Below are positions 1-7,893 of a stretch of 8,653 nucleotides of DNA, piece by piece. Positions within the stretch are counted from its first letter, which is position 1. Each line of letters begins with the position of its first letter. The translations under genes were made by a program, and so were the position numbers. Source of the DNA: an uncultured Roseburia sp. (GTDB lineage Bacteria; Bacillota; Clostridia; Lachnospirales; Lachnospiraceae); contig CAMSEJ010000094.1 of the NCBI GenBank assembly GCA_947057405.1, positions 1 to 8,653 of the forward strand, in the 5' to 3' direction. The notes beneath the pieces are model-generated. The model was not told the origin of the DNA and did not search any database. It was given only the letters and a program-made list of their open reading frames with translations.

Positions 1-46
1 AGATCATGCCATGTGACTGGAGTTCAGACGTGTGCTCTTCCGATCT
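1..46 (+). other. Illumina TruSeq adapter remnant (P7 end, 8-nt index, read-2 adapter)
   Basis: This stretch is synthetic library sequence, not genome. Positions 13-46 match the TruSeq read-2 adapter exactly: they begin GTGACTGGAGTTC and end GCTCTTCCGATCT. Positions 5-12 (CATGCCAT) sit where the i7 index belongs, and positions 1-4 (AGAT) are the last bases of the P7 primer. On the minus strand the order is insert, AGATCGGAAGAGC adapter, index ATGGCATG, then ATCT, which is the layout of a read that runs through a short insert. The A opposite position 46 is probably the A-tail, so real genomic sequence starts at 47. The order and length of all three parts match the known primer design, so I am very sure. 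The left edge is therefore a contig end. Confidence 0.98.
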
Positions 47-3000
47 ATTGCTGCCTGCAGATCGGCTGCTACATCAGTAACCGTGATCTTTACTTCTTTG
101 GTCAGAGTAGCCGGCTCCATGCCTTCGCCTCTTGCCAGCGTAGCCGTAATGGTAATGATTGTTTCTCCTGCTTTCTTTGCCGTTACCGTACCGTCTGCCG
201 CCACTTCCGCTGCATCGCCTGCTGCGGCGTAGGTGAATACGACATCCTGTGCATTCGGGTGGCCCGGCACTTCACAGCTGCTGCTTAAAGCTGCCGTCGG
301 GTTTAATACAACCGTGCTGTCTGTTTTTACATCCAGTGTCTTGTTGGCCTGTGTGATGCCTGTAATTTCGCAGGTACAAGGAATTACTGCCGCGCTGCCA
401 TAAGTCGTTGCCACTGTTACTGTTTTCCCGTCTTCGGAAACGTCTACGTCTACATTGCCTGTTGCCCCGGTTACCTTTGCTTTTACCGCATTGATAAATG
501 CCGGCGTATTTTCAAAAGCATATCCCTCATGGGCTGTCACGGTTGCTGTCACTTTATAGGCAACACCGTCTTCAAATACATCGGATTTACGGATTGTCTC
601 CTGTGTATCCGCTTTACTCCAAACAGTCTTTGCATCAAACGGATTTAAGGTAAATTTAGCTAGCGGCTCTTCACCGTCAAGCATGCCGCAGACATCGCCG
701 TAAGATTCCGCCCCCTGCAGGCCGGCTGTTACTTCATCGCTTGCATAGAACAGAACATCTGCCATATATCCGATGCTGTCTGTAAACATGGTCGTATTTT
801 CCTTTTCCGGATTATATCCAAGAGTAAACGGATTCTCCCTGTGTGCTGCCGTTGCATCCGTCGCCCTGTTCGGTGTAGCCTCTGAAAGTTCTCCGTCAGT
901 ATAGAATCCCATATTGCCCGCGCCGTCAATAAATAATACAATATCATGCCATGTACCAAAGAAGGTATCTGCATCAAAATAATATTTCTGCTCCGGCCAT
1001 CCCCCCGTCGCATTATTCATATACATAATCAGGCAGTCGTCTTCAACCTGGAAGCCATACTGTTTATCCATTTTACCGAGAACATTAATATTCACTTCGT
1101 CAGGTAACGCTTCTTTTATATAAAGCTTAAAGGCAATTACCATACCGTCCGCCCCATAAACGTCAAACTTATCCGTTGTAGAGGTAGAACCTAACTGCCC
1201 TGCAAATCCCCAAGTACCACTTACATTTGCAAGCACCGGCGCTTCGCTGCCTTCTTTTACAACCATAGATGCCGGCTCCGCTGTCCTGTCCGCTACAGAA
1301 TCATAATGCACCGCGTTCTCGTCGCCGCCTACTGCGGTATTCTGCGGATTCTTGCCAATCATCGGACTCTGGAAGGATACGGACGGTGCCGAAAGCTTCG
1401 TAACCTCTCCGGAGGTTTGTTTTGTTACCGTTACTTTAATATCCTTTGTAAATGTTGATGCTTCTTCACCTTCTTTTGCAAGAGACGCAGTTACAGAAAT
1501 TGTCGCCTCGCCGGCTTTCTTTGCCGTTACAACGCCGCTGGCCGCATCTACATCCGCCACATCAGCACCGGCCTTTACACTGTAAGTAAATGTTACATCA
1601 TTCGGATGCCCTTCTGCCTGACAGCCTTCGCTTACCACTGCCTGCGGAGCTAATGTAAGGGCTGCCGTTTCTTCGATTGCCGGAATTTCAACACTCTGAT
1701 CCGCAAGCGTAATGTCTGTAATTTCACAGGTACAGGAAGGAATTTCTGTTCCCGCATAATCAACAGTAATCGTCATCTGCTTTTTGTCTGCCGAAACTTC
1801 ACATGCTACATTTACCTCTGCACCTTCTGCTGCCCCAGTCTCAATCCGGCTGATAACAGTATTGATATATTCACTGCTGTTGTCGAATACATAATTATCA
1901 GCTTCTTCTCTTACTGTGAGAACAGTTGTTACCCGATATCCTGCTGCCGTATCAAATACATCATCTGCACCTATCGGATCACCATTTTCTGTCGTCCATG
2001 CTGTTTCCATTTCATATGGAGCCACCGTAATATCAGCAATCGGATCCAATGCTCTGAGTCCTTCACTGATTGTGCCGTAATCATTTGTCAGATTCGCTGT
2101 AACATCCTGATTATAAAGCTTGATATCCGCTAAATAACCATAGTCGGATGTAAACATTGTCGTATCTGCTTTTTCCGGATTATACCCAATTGTAAACGGT
2201 TTACCATAATGCTTCAGCGTTGCATCGTGATCCCTGGTTGTCCTAGAGGCAGTTCCATCCACATAGAATCGCATTTTGCCCGCACCATCCAACAGAATTA
2301 CAATATCGTGCCATTTACCAACAAAGGAACTGTCAACCGCGTACTTCTGCTCAGGCCATGAGCCGGCTGCATTACAGATATACAAAATCAACTCACCCGA
2401 CTGCATCTGGAACCCATACTGCTCATCCATCTTACCAAGGATATTAATGGTCGTATTTTCCGCCGGAAGCTTGGATACATACATCTTAAAGGAGAGTGCC
2501 ATCGCTGCTCCCTCACCATAAATATCAAATTTATCTGTATCAGAAGAAGTCTTTAACTGGCTGTTAAAGCCTAATCTGCCGTCCTGATTTACAATTATTG
2601 TCTGCGTGTCATCTGCTTTTTTCTGTAATTCCACCGGCTCTACAGTTCTGTCCGCAATTGCTTCATATACCGGAATTTCCGGATGCCGGCCATTTACCGG
2701 AGCCACATATGCTACAGATGGGGCAACAATATTCCTCTGATAAGTATACTCATTAAAATCATACCACAATACTACATTTTCACTATCCGGCGTGTAGGTC
2801 CCTTCGTTTAATTCCGCCTCTGTAAGAGCCGTATTATACACACGGATATTACGAATAGAATTCGATGATGTACGGCCTGTCTCCGGGCAATAACCGATAC
2901 CGAACGGATACTCAGATTCCGATACGGCTCCCGCATCTTCCAATGTCTGTAATTCTTTTCCTTCTACATAAACGGATATGTCTTTCCCATTATAAATAGC

Positions 3001-6000
3001 GGCCACATGCAGCCAGGAATTCAAATCATCAGCCGTTAATGGTGTCTGAACCACTTTCCATGTGGATGCATTTTTAATAAAGAAATATGCCGTATTTTCT
3101 GAAATACGGAACGCGGCACTGTTATCTCCCTTTGAAGCAATCATGCTGTAACTGTTCCCAACTCCGTTTGGATTAAGCTCTGCTTCAATTGTAAAGCTAT
3201 TTGTACCGGAAATTACATTGTTGAATACTTCATCTGCATTCTGGCCTTTGACACTTGCATACCCCGTAAATGCTGCAGCTCCATCCTGTAATACGAGACT
3301 TGCATTGGGTTCCGCGCTGACGTTCATATCAAAAGCATTCCGACTCTTATCCGCAACATACAGGCTTATCTCACCATTTTTAAACTGCTCTGCCAATTCA
3401 ATTGCATCCAGGATCTTCTGATAACGTGCCTCTGTTACAATGATCTGTGCTGCTTCCGGAAGCTCTTCATATGTTGACCTCATATCCAGCAGATCTGCCG
3501 TATCGCCGTTTGTAACCAAAATACTGTCAATCCGTTCAATCAGCGCATCTGCTGCCGCCTGAATAATATTTTCTTCGGACACGGATTTAACATTCCTGTA
3601 AGGACGGGTCACATCCATTACATTTGCACCTACCGTATAAGGAATAATGGAATATTCATAAGCATATGCCTTATCATTTGGAAGCAGGTATTGCGGCAGG
3701 AAGCCCGCGCCCCAGCTCTCATTACCGGCGCCCATAGATTTCCAGTTTACGGTCAGTATAGTTTCCTTTATCGGATTCAGCTCATATGGATGAACTGCCT
3801 GCTGCAAATCATCTACCGTGAAATGTAAAGCCGTTGCTTCCACACAATCTTCTGCTGTAATCGCCAGTGCATTTTTCTTGCTCGGATCCGTTACCGTAAA
3901 CCATTTGGTTCCGGTAATTGTTCCGGTATCCTGCGTATACAGGAACGGATAAAACAACTCGGAAACGGTTGTCTCGTATTTACCCACACGCGCAAAATCC
4001 TGCCTATCCCAGAAAGATTCTACCGGACCATTTCCATACCAGGTAATATTTTCAAAACCTTCCGGCAGTTCCATAATTGTACCGATACGTTTGTAATAGC
4101 CAAGCGTTGTCCTGGTAGCGTCTACACTTGCATTCAGTGTGATTGCACCGCTGCCGTCTATGGTATATACCATCTTCTGCTCTAATTTTTCCTGTCTGGA
4201 AGATTTCAGATCTACGGTAATTATTTTCTGTCCGGCCTCGTTTTCTCCGATCTCAATCTCTGCCGTTACCGTTTTGTTTACATTCTGCCAATTTGCATCC
4301 CGGTACAAAGAATCGTTGTTATCTCTGTAAGCTCTCCAGTAATTCGGTACTGGTCCTGCATTCAAAAGGGTTTCACCCTTATAAATATAATCCCGAATCT
4401 GACCTGTCTTCTTATCCAGCTTAAAACTGAAATCTTTGCCGGAAATATGAATGGCATCCTCTGCACTCTGATCTATTGTAACATCAGCAGATAACGTTTT
4501 AGCCACCTGCTCCACCTCTGCCGGAAGCTGGAACTGTTCATAAGAAACCTCATGCCCTTCCTTTGCCCAGACGGTATCCTCTTTAAGACGTACCGAAAGG
4601 TTCAAATAATATTCTGCTCCCGCTTTCTTTTCTTCCGGCATGCTCTCAAGATAAGGCACATGGATTGTCTTTGTTTCACGCCCTGCAATATCAAGATTGT
4701 CAAGCACACCCTCATCAATCACTGTATCGTCTTCAAATAACTGCCATTTTACCTCAAAATCATTTACATTCAGGAAGTTATATTCATTGTAAACGGAAAT
4801 ATCACCGCTTAATAACTGAATATCTGATGCCGTAAACCATACACTCTGGTACTGATACTTCACCTCGTAAAGCTCCGGCTGAACATCCCTGTCCGGAGAA
4901 ATCAATCCGTTTACACAGAAGGAACCGTCGTGCGGGCTTTCGCCGCAGTCACCGCCATAAGTATAGAACTTTCCGGCTGCATCATACAGGCTCTGATGCG
5001 CAAAATCTTCTGCATAATAATCATAAGGAGGATTGCTTTCATCTACGGTTACATCATTAAAGTCTGCCCAAAGCAATACAGAATCATCATCTGCACCGAT
5101 CGCCGGACTTTTGCTTCTCTGTGCTTTTAACTCATCTGCACTCAGAACCTTCGTGTAGACACGCCCAATGGAAATCTCACCGTCAAATGTTCTGCCATTG
5201 TCTGCCGTAATACCCACACCCAGTGGCGTACTGCTGATATCGATCTTGGTATTTTTAGTCTGTTCTTCACCGATATGCTCTCCATCGTAGAAGAAATTAA
5301 TTTTTCCTCCGTCATATGTAACCGCAATCTGATGCCAGTTACCAGCCCAATCATCCGGCATAGTGACATATGCGGAATTCCACTTATCGCCGGCCGATGA
5401 ATCATATGCGAAAAATTCAATTCTGTTGCCGCTGTTGGTTTTCAGTGCGAACTGTGTATCGCCTTTCCCCATCATAACCTGGTTACCGGCAGTTGAGTTC
5501 GGCTTACAGATAACTTCAATTGTAAAAGCCTTATTTTCTCCGGCAAGCGCCTGATTGTAAGAATCATGTTCAAAGGTTGCATAGCCGTTTATGCTTTTGC
5601 CGGTCAAAGCACCGTCTTCCGGATTCTCATTCAGGCTGTTTACACCAACATAACCCGTTATATTATTGGCCCTCTCAGTCATGATATAAGAAGCTGGCAG
5701 CTGATCCAGACCTAACAGTCTTGACTGGTCCACCCAGTCCCAAATGAATCCGCCAAGCAGATTATCAGAGCTTCGAATTGCATCCCAGTACTCTTTAAAA
5801 TTACCAACCGCATTTCCCTGCGCATGCTCATATTCACAAAGTACATACGGCATATTGTCTTTCGCTTTATTCCATACGGTATTGACCGATGCATACATAT
5901 TACTGCCCATATCCGTACCGTTTGAGGCATTAGACCCTTCAGAATGAACCGGCCTTGTCGGATCGTTGTCTTTAAAATACCAAATTAGATCATAGAACAT

Positions 6001-7794
6001 CCCATCTGAATAAGAAGCGCTGCTGCTGTAGTAGCACTCATTGCCAATCGACCACATTACAACTGCCGAACGGTTTCTTAACCGCTTAAACGTTGTAACT
6101 GTTCTGTCCATAACCATCTTTTTGAAGTGTACTTTACCTGCTTCGTCATTCATTAACGCATGGGATTCCATGTTGGTTTCTGCCATCATGTAAATACCGT
6201 AATTATCGCAAAGATAATACATATATTCGTCATTGCTATAATGCGAAGTACGCAACGCATTCAGGTTGTACTGCTTCATCAGCTTAATATCTTCTTCCTG
6301 GGTTTTGTGCGGAACAAATTTGCCGTATTCCGGATCGGTGTCATGACGATTTGTCCCTTTTAACAGAAGCTGCTTGCCATTGATCCGAATCGGTGTATAC
6401 TCGGAATCCGCTGTAATCCTATTCCCGTTTTCGTCTACTTCTGACCGTACGAACTCAATCTCACGGAAGCCAAGCTGCTGGGAAACGCTTCCCACATATA
6501 CACCGGATTTAGAATCGTATACCGAAAGCACAAGCGTATAAAGATTCGGCGTCTCTGCTGACCAGAGCTTTGGTGAAAGAACTGTTTTGCTGACAGAAGC
6601 TGTAGCTTTCCCGTCTGCGTTTCCCTCTGCTGCCGGAATCGTATCAAAATCTAATGTTACTCCGTTAACAAACTGCTGACCGTCTGCATCATAAAGCCGG
6701 GCATCTACTTTATAGCCTTCTGCCGCAGTTGTGGAAGCATTTGCCAAATCCACACGGATAGACATCTCTGCATTTTCATACTTATCATCCAAATCTGTCA
6801 CTACTGTATAATCCTGAATGTGAACCAAGGGCGCTGAATACAGGTATACATCACGGAAGATACCGCCGTCGTAATACATATCCTGATCTTCCATCCATGT
6901 GCCGTCACAGAATTTGTGAACTTCCACCGCAAGTACATTGTCTGCATTTCCTTCATTTAAGTAATCTGTAATATCAAAACTGTGCGGAGAATATGTATCC
7001 TCGCTGTAGCCTACTTCTTTTCCATTTACATATACATAATAAGAGGATTCCACACCCTGAAATGAAATATAAATCCTGCCGTTTGCAGCACGCATATCAT
7101 CACTCACCTTAAAAGTCTTCCGATAAAGACCTACCGGATTGTAATTCTTCGGCGCATTCGGTACCCTGACACCCGTATCATATTTGCTCTGCCAAGGCAT
7201 CTGTGAATTAGTATAAATTGAGAAATCAAATCCCTGCCGGGTCCAGCTGCAGGGAAGCTCAATTCCTGTTTTCCAATCCGCTGCAGACGTTATGTCATAA
7301 TCCGTCCTGTAAAAATCTTTATAAGTATCTCCCTGTGCCAAAGTCTGGTTCTGCAAAACTACCAAAGACCAATCCTTTTGATCCGCACCGGTCAAAAACT
7401 GTACATATTTGGATGCTGCCTTGTTATAATTATTGGCACCGTCAATTGCTTTTTCCACCGTGTCATAAACAACACTTGTGCTGGCAAACATGCCTGCCTC
7501 TTCACGGTTGATGCCATATACTTCCGCAGCCTTCACTGATGTCCCGTCTACATCCTCATAGGTTTCTCCGGTCCACTCCTTGTGCGTAAACTTTACCGCA
7601 TCCACATTGTCGCTCTGCTTGGAATCCATCTGCGGAATGGAATCACTTATCCAAGGATCCTGATAATCAGCCACCGTATTAGAAGTTACCTGACGTTCCG
7701 CGGCGTCCGCTGCGATTGGCACTGCATTCACGATCGTTCCTGCAACCATGGAAAATACAAGCATGCCTGATACAATTTTTTTCCATTTCATCAT
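4..7794 (-). CDS. Secreted GH2 beta-galactosidase-like multidomain protein with four LamG domains; 3'-truncated and fused to adapter
   Basis: The product is a predicted exported glycoside hydrolase of family 2 that would remove terminal beta-galactose, or a related sugar, from glycans outside the cell. Approximate domain order by residue: signal peptide 1-31; GH2 sugar-binding jelly-roll 160-320; GH2 Ig-like domain 322-446; TIM barrel 447-690 and 946-985, with LamG 1 between; DUF4981-like beta domain 985-1090; Bgal_small_N-like domain 1113-1388; helical linker 1402-1475; LamG 2 1478-1682; then two units of LamG, beta-rich module and Ig-like module, 1691-2124 and 2136-2573. The start is fixed by an in-frame TGA directly before the ATG and by an AAAGGAG site 7 nt upstream. 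A second ATG follows at once, so either could be used. Residues 2584-2596 and the TGA stop come from adapter sequence; I2583 is a hybrid codon. The real protein must be longer, perhaps ending in a wall-binding or sortase region, which is inference. LacZ alone is about 1,020 residues. GH2 also includes glucuronidases and mannosidases, but the LacZ-like late domains favour galactosidase. Substrate is not proven. Confidence 0.93.
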   Translation of the reverse strand: MMKWKKIVSGMLVFSMVAGTIVNAVPIAADAAERQVTSNTVADYQDPWISDSIPQMDSKQSDNVDAVKFTHKEWTGETYEDVDGTSVKAAEVYGINREEAGMFASTSVVYDTVEKAIDGANNYNKAASKYVQFLTGADQKDWSLVVLQNQTLAQGDTYKDFYRTDYDITSAADWKTGIELPCSWTRQGFDFSIYTNSQMPWQSKYDTGVRVPNAPKNYNPVGLYRKTFKVSDDMRAANGRIYISFQGVESSYYVYVNGKEVGYSEDTYSPHSFDITDYLNEGNADNVLAVEVHKFCDGTWMEDQDMYYDGGIFRDVYLYSAPLVHIQDYTVVTDLDDKYENAEMSIRVDLANASTTAAEGYKVDARLYDADGQQFVNGVTLDFDTIPAAEGNADGKATASVSKTVLSPKLWSAETPNLYTLVLSVYDSKSGVYVGSVSQQLGFREIEFVRSEVDENGNRITADSEYTPIRINGKQLLLKGTNRHDTDPEYGKFVPHKTQEEDIKLMKQYNLNALRTSHYSNDEYMYYLCDNYGIYMMAETNMESHALMNDEAGKVHFKKMVMDRTVTTFKRLRNRSAVVMWSIGNECYYSSSASYSDGMFYDLIWYFKDNDPTRPVHSEGSNASNGTDMGSNMYASVNTVWNKAKDNMPYVLCEYEHAQGNAVGNFKEYWDAIRSSDNLLGGFIWDWVDQSRLLGLDQLPASYIMTERANNITGYVGVNSLNENPEDGALTGKSINGYATFEHDSYNQALAGENKAFTIEVICKPNSTAGNQVMMGKGDTQFALKTNSGNRIEFFAYDSSAGDKWNSAYVTMPDDWAGNWHQIAVTYDGGKINFFYDGEHIGEEQTKNTKIDISSTPLGVGITADNGRTFDGEISIGRVYTKVLSADELKAQRSKSPAIGADDDSVLLWADFNDVTVDESNPPYDYYAEDFAHQSLYDAAGKFYTYGGDCGESPHDGSFCVNGLISPDRDVQPELYEVKYQYQSVWFTASDIQLLSGDISVYNEYNFLNVNDFEVKWQLFEDDTVIDEGVLDNLDIAGRETKTIHVPYLESMPEEKKAGAEYYLNLSVRLKEDTVWAKEGHEVSYEQFQLPAEVEQVAKTLSADVTIDQSAEDAIHISGKDFSFKLDKKTGQIRDYIYKGETLLNAGPVPNYWRAYRDNNDSLYRDANWQNVNKTVTAEIEIGENEAGQKIITVDLKSSRQEKLEQKMVYTIDGSGAITLNASVDATRTTLGYYKRIGTIMELPEGFENITWYGNGPVESFWDRQDFARVGKYETTVSELFYPFLYTQDTGTITGTKWFTVTDPSKKNALAITAEDCVEATALHFTVDDLQQAVHPYELNPIKETILTVNWKSMGAGNESWGAGFLPQYLLPNDKAYAYEYSIIPYTVGANVMDVTRPYRNVKSVSEENIIQAAADALIERIDSILVTNGDTADLLDMRSTYEELPEAAQIIVTEARYQKILDAIELAEQFKNGEISLYVADKSRNAFDMNVSAEPNASLVLQDGAAAFTGYASVKGQNADEVFNNVISGTNSFTIEAELNPNGVGNSYSMIASKGDNSAAFRISENTAYFFIKNASTWKVVQTPLTADDLNSWLHVAAIYNGKDISVYVEGKELQTLEDAGAVSESEYPFGIGYCPETGRTSSNSIRNIRVYNTALTEAELNEGTYTPDSENVVLWYDFNEYTYQRNIVAPSVAYVAPVNGRHPEIPVYEAIADRTVEPVELQKKADDTQTIIVNQDGRLGFNSQLKTSSDTDKFDIYGEGAAMALSFKMYVSKLPAENTTINILGKMDEQYGFQMQSGELILYICNAAGSWPEQKYAVDSSFVGKWHDIVILLDGAGKMRFYVDGTASRTTRDHDATLKHYGKPFTIGYNPEKADTTMFTSDYGYLADIKLYNQDVTANLTNDYGTISEGLRALDPIADITVAPYEMETAWTTENGDPIGADDVFDTAAGYRVTTVLTVREEADNYVFDNSSEYINTVISRIETGAAEGAEVNVACEVSADKKQMTITVDYAGTEIPSCTCEITDITLADQSVEIPAIEETAALTLAPQAVVSEGCQAEGHPNDVTFTYSVKAGADVADVDAASGVVTAKKAGEATISVTASLAKEGEEASTFTKDIKVTVTKQTSGEVTKLSAPSVSFQSPMIGKNPQNTAVGGDENAVHYDSVADRTAEPASMVVKEGSEAPVLANVSGTWGFAGQLGSTSTTDKFDVYGADGMVIAFKLYIKEALPDEVNINVLGKMDKQYGFQVEDDCLIMYMNNATGGWPEQKYYFDADTFFGTWHDIVLFIDGAGNMGFYTDGELSEATPNRATDATAAHRENPFTLGYNPEKENTTMFTDSIGYMADVLFYASDEVTAGLQGAESYGDVCGMLDGEEPLAKFTLNPFDAKTVWSKADTQETIRKSDVFEDGVAYKVTATVTAHEGYAFENTPAFINAVKAKVTGATGNVDVDVSEDGKTVTVATTYGSAAVIPCTCEITGITQANKTLDVKTDSTVVLNPTAALSSSCEVPGHPNAQDVVFTYAAAGDAAEVAADGTVTAKKAGETIITITATLARGEGMEPATLTKEVKITVTDVAADLQAAIDRKSTRLNSSHMA
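76..1389 (-). repeat. Tandem protein repeat, unit 2 (LamG 4 + beta-rich module + Ig-like module)
   Basis: Residues 2136-2573 are the second copy, again starting at APSV. Matching landmarks appear in the same order: LGKMDKQYGFQ, GWPEQKY, WHDIV, DGAGNMGFYTDG, GYNPEKENTTMFT, CTCEIT, GHPN and GTVTAKKAGE. The repeat ends with KITVTD, and the following ADLQAAI looks like the start of a new helical segment that is cut off by the adapter at position 46. More units or a wall anchor could follow in the genome. Confidence 0.86.
1390..2724 (-). repeat. Tandem protein repeat, unit 1 (LamG 3 + beta-rich module + Ig-like module)
   Basis: Residues 1691-2135 are the first copy of a long in-frame repeat, starting at APSV. 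LamG 3 spans about 1691-1905, with LGKMDEQYGFQ, SWPEQKY, WHDIV, DGAGKMRFYVDG and GYNPEKADTTMFT. A beta-rich module follows at 1918-2017, then a bacterial Ig-like (BIG2-type) module at about 2022-2124 with the signature GVVTAKKAGEATISVTA. CTCEIT at 2021 and CQAEGHPN at 2058 recur in unit 2. The copies are related at protein level and clearly diverged, so this is an old duplication, not a DNA repeat that would confuse assembly. Confidence 0.87.
2749..3591 (-). other. Helical linker and LamG domain 2
   Basis: Residues of about 1402-1475 are rich in A, E, L and I without beta motifs and read as a helical spacer (for example EENIIQAAADALIERIDSIL and ARYQKILDAIELAEQ), similar in character to FIVAR-type spacers. 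Residues 1478-1682 form the second LamG domain, with SFTIEAEL, MIASKGDNSAAF, WLHVAAIYNGKDISVYVEG, FGIGYCPETGR and the closing ALTEAEL with VVLWYDFNEYTY. It resembles LamG 1 more than LamG 3 and 4, so the protein carries two LamG subtypes. Confidence 0.8.
3631..4842 (-). other. LacZ-type C-terminal domains (DUF4981-like and Bgal_small_N-like)
   Basis: Residues of about 985-1090 form a beta-sandwich like LacZ domain 4, and 1113-1388 a beta-sandwich like LacZ domain 5. The second shows typical motifs: FSFKLDKKTGQI, NYWRAYRDND-like NYWRAYRDNN, WYGNGPVESFWDR, TALHFTVDDLQQA, MGAGNESWG and YEYSIIPY. W1361 in NESWG lies where LacZ W999 contributes to the galactose site. These domains separate LacZ-type enzymes from glucuronidase-type GH2 proteins, which lack them, and are the main reason for the galactosidase call. 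Confidence 0.86.
5050..5673 (-). other. LamG/concanavalin-like domain 1, nested inside the TIM barrel
   Basis: Residues of about 708-915 form a LamG-type jelly-roll: AFTIEV near 756, an MMGKG turn near 774, WHQIAVTYDGGKINFFYDG near 820-838, and the closing helix-like LSADEL with LLWADFND. It is placed between the barrel motif WDWVDQ (ending 690) and the barrel-closing motif YGGDCGESP (from 946). In E. coli LacZ only about 15 residues separate these two motifs; here about 255 do. The reading frame is unbroken on both sides and the barrel resumes with FCVNGL and PELYEVKYQYQ, so this is an inserted domain and not an assembly join. LamG domains often bind glycans, but no binding residues are assigned here. 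Confidence 0.86.
5725..6456 (-). other. GH2 TIM-barrel segment carrying the catalytic residues
   Basis: Residues 447-690 align by motif with the LacZ barrel, and the active site looks complete. WSIGNE gives the acid/base E586, with N585 beside it (LacZ E461). CEYEHAQGN gives the nucleophile E654 and H657 (LacZ E537 and H540). SNMYA gives Y634 (LacZ Y503). RTSHYSN gives H518 (LacZ H391). NMESH gives E543 and H545, matching the LacZ magnesium ligands E416 and H418. GGFIWDWVDQ gives W685 (LacZ W568). Nothing suggests an inactive enzyme. The LacZ residue numbers are from memory of the E. coli enzyme. Confidence 0.92.
7702..7794 (-). other. Sec signal peptide of the GH2 enzyme
   Basis: Residues 1-31 show the three classical parts: a basic start (MMKWKK), a hydrophobic core of about 18 residues (IVSGMLVFSMVAGTIVNAV), and a polar end with small residues. 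The best signal peptidase I site is ADA before A32, giving a mature N-terminus near AERQV. There is no lipobox cysteine, so it is not a lipoprotein. The product should leave the cell by the Sec route. The exact cut site is a prediction by eye. Confidence 0.88.
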
Positions 7795-7800
7795 TCACTA

Positions 7801-7808
7801 TCTCCTTT
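7801..7808 (-). promoter_or_regulatory. Ribosome binding site of the GH2 gene
   Basis: The minus strand reads AAAGGAGA, with 7 nt between the AAAGGAG core and the ATG at 7794-7792. This is near-consensus spacing for Firmicutes. With the in-frame TGA at 7797-7795 it settles the start at this ATG or at the ATG immediately after it. Confidence 0.9.
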
Positions 7809-7893
7809 AAAGTATTATCTCGTTTCGTTCCGGCAAAAAACGAATTGCTGTCTAACCGGAATGATTTATCCAAAAGACCACCGAAGGCCATCG

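Noticed and set aside
13..288. Plus-strand reading frames at 13-288 and 32-232
   Set aside because: Their starts lie in adapter sequence and the rest is antisense to the GH2 gene; no independent ribosome site or protein family is visible.
5050..5673. The LamG segment as a chimeric assembly join
   Set aside because: The reading frame is continuous on both sides, the barrel motifs resume correctly, and a related LamG domain occurs later in the same protein.
4..7794. GH2 beta-glucuronidase or beta-mannosidase instead of galactosidase
   Set aside because: The LacZ-type late domains with WYGNGPVESFWDR and NESWG are present, and glucuronidase-type GH2 enzymes lack them. Another galactoside-related specificity remains possible.
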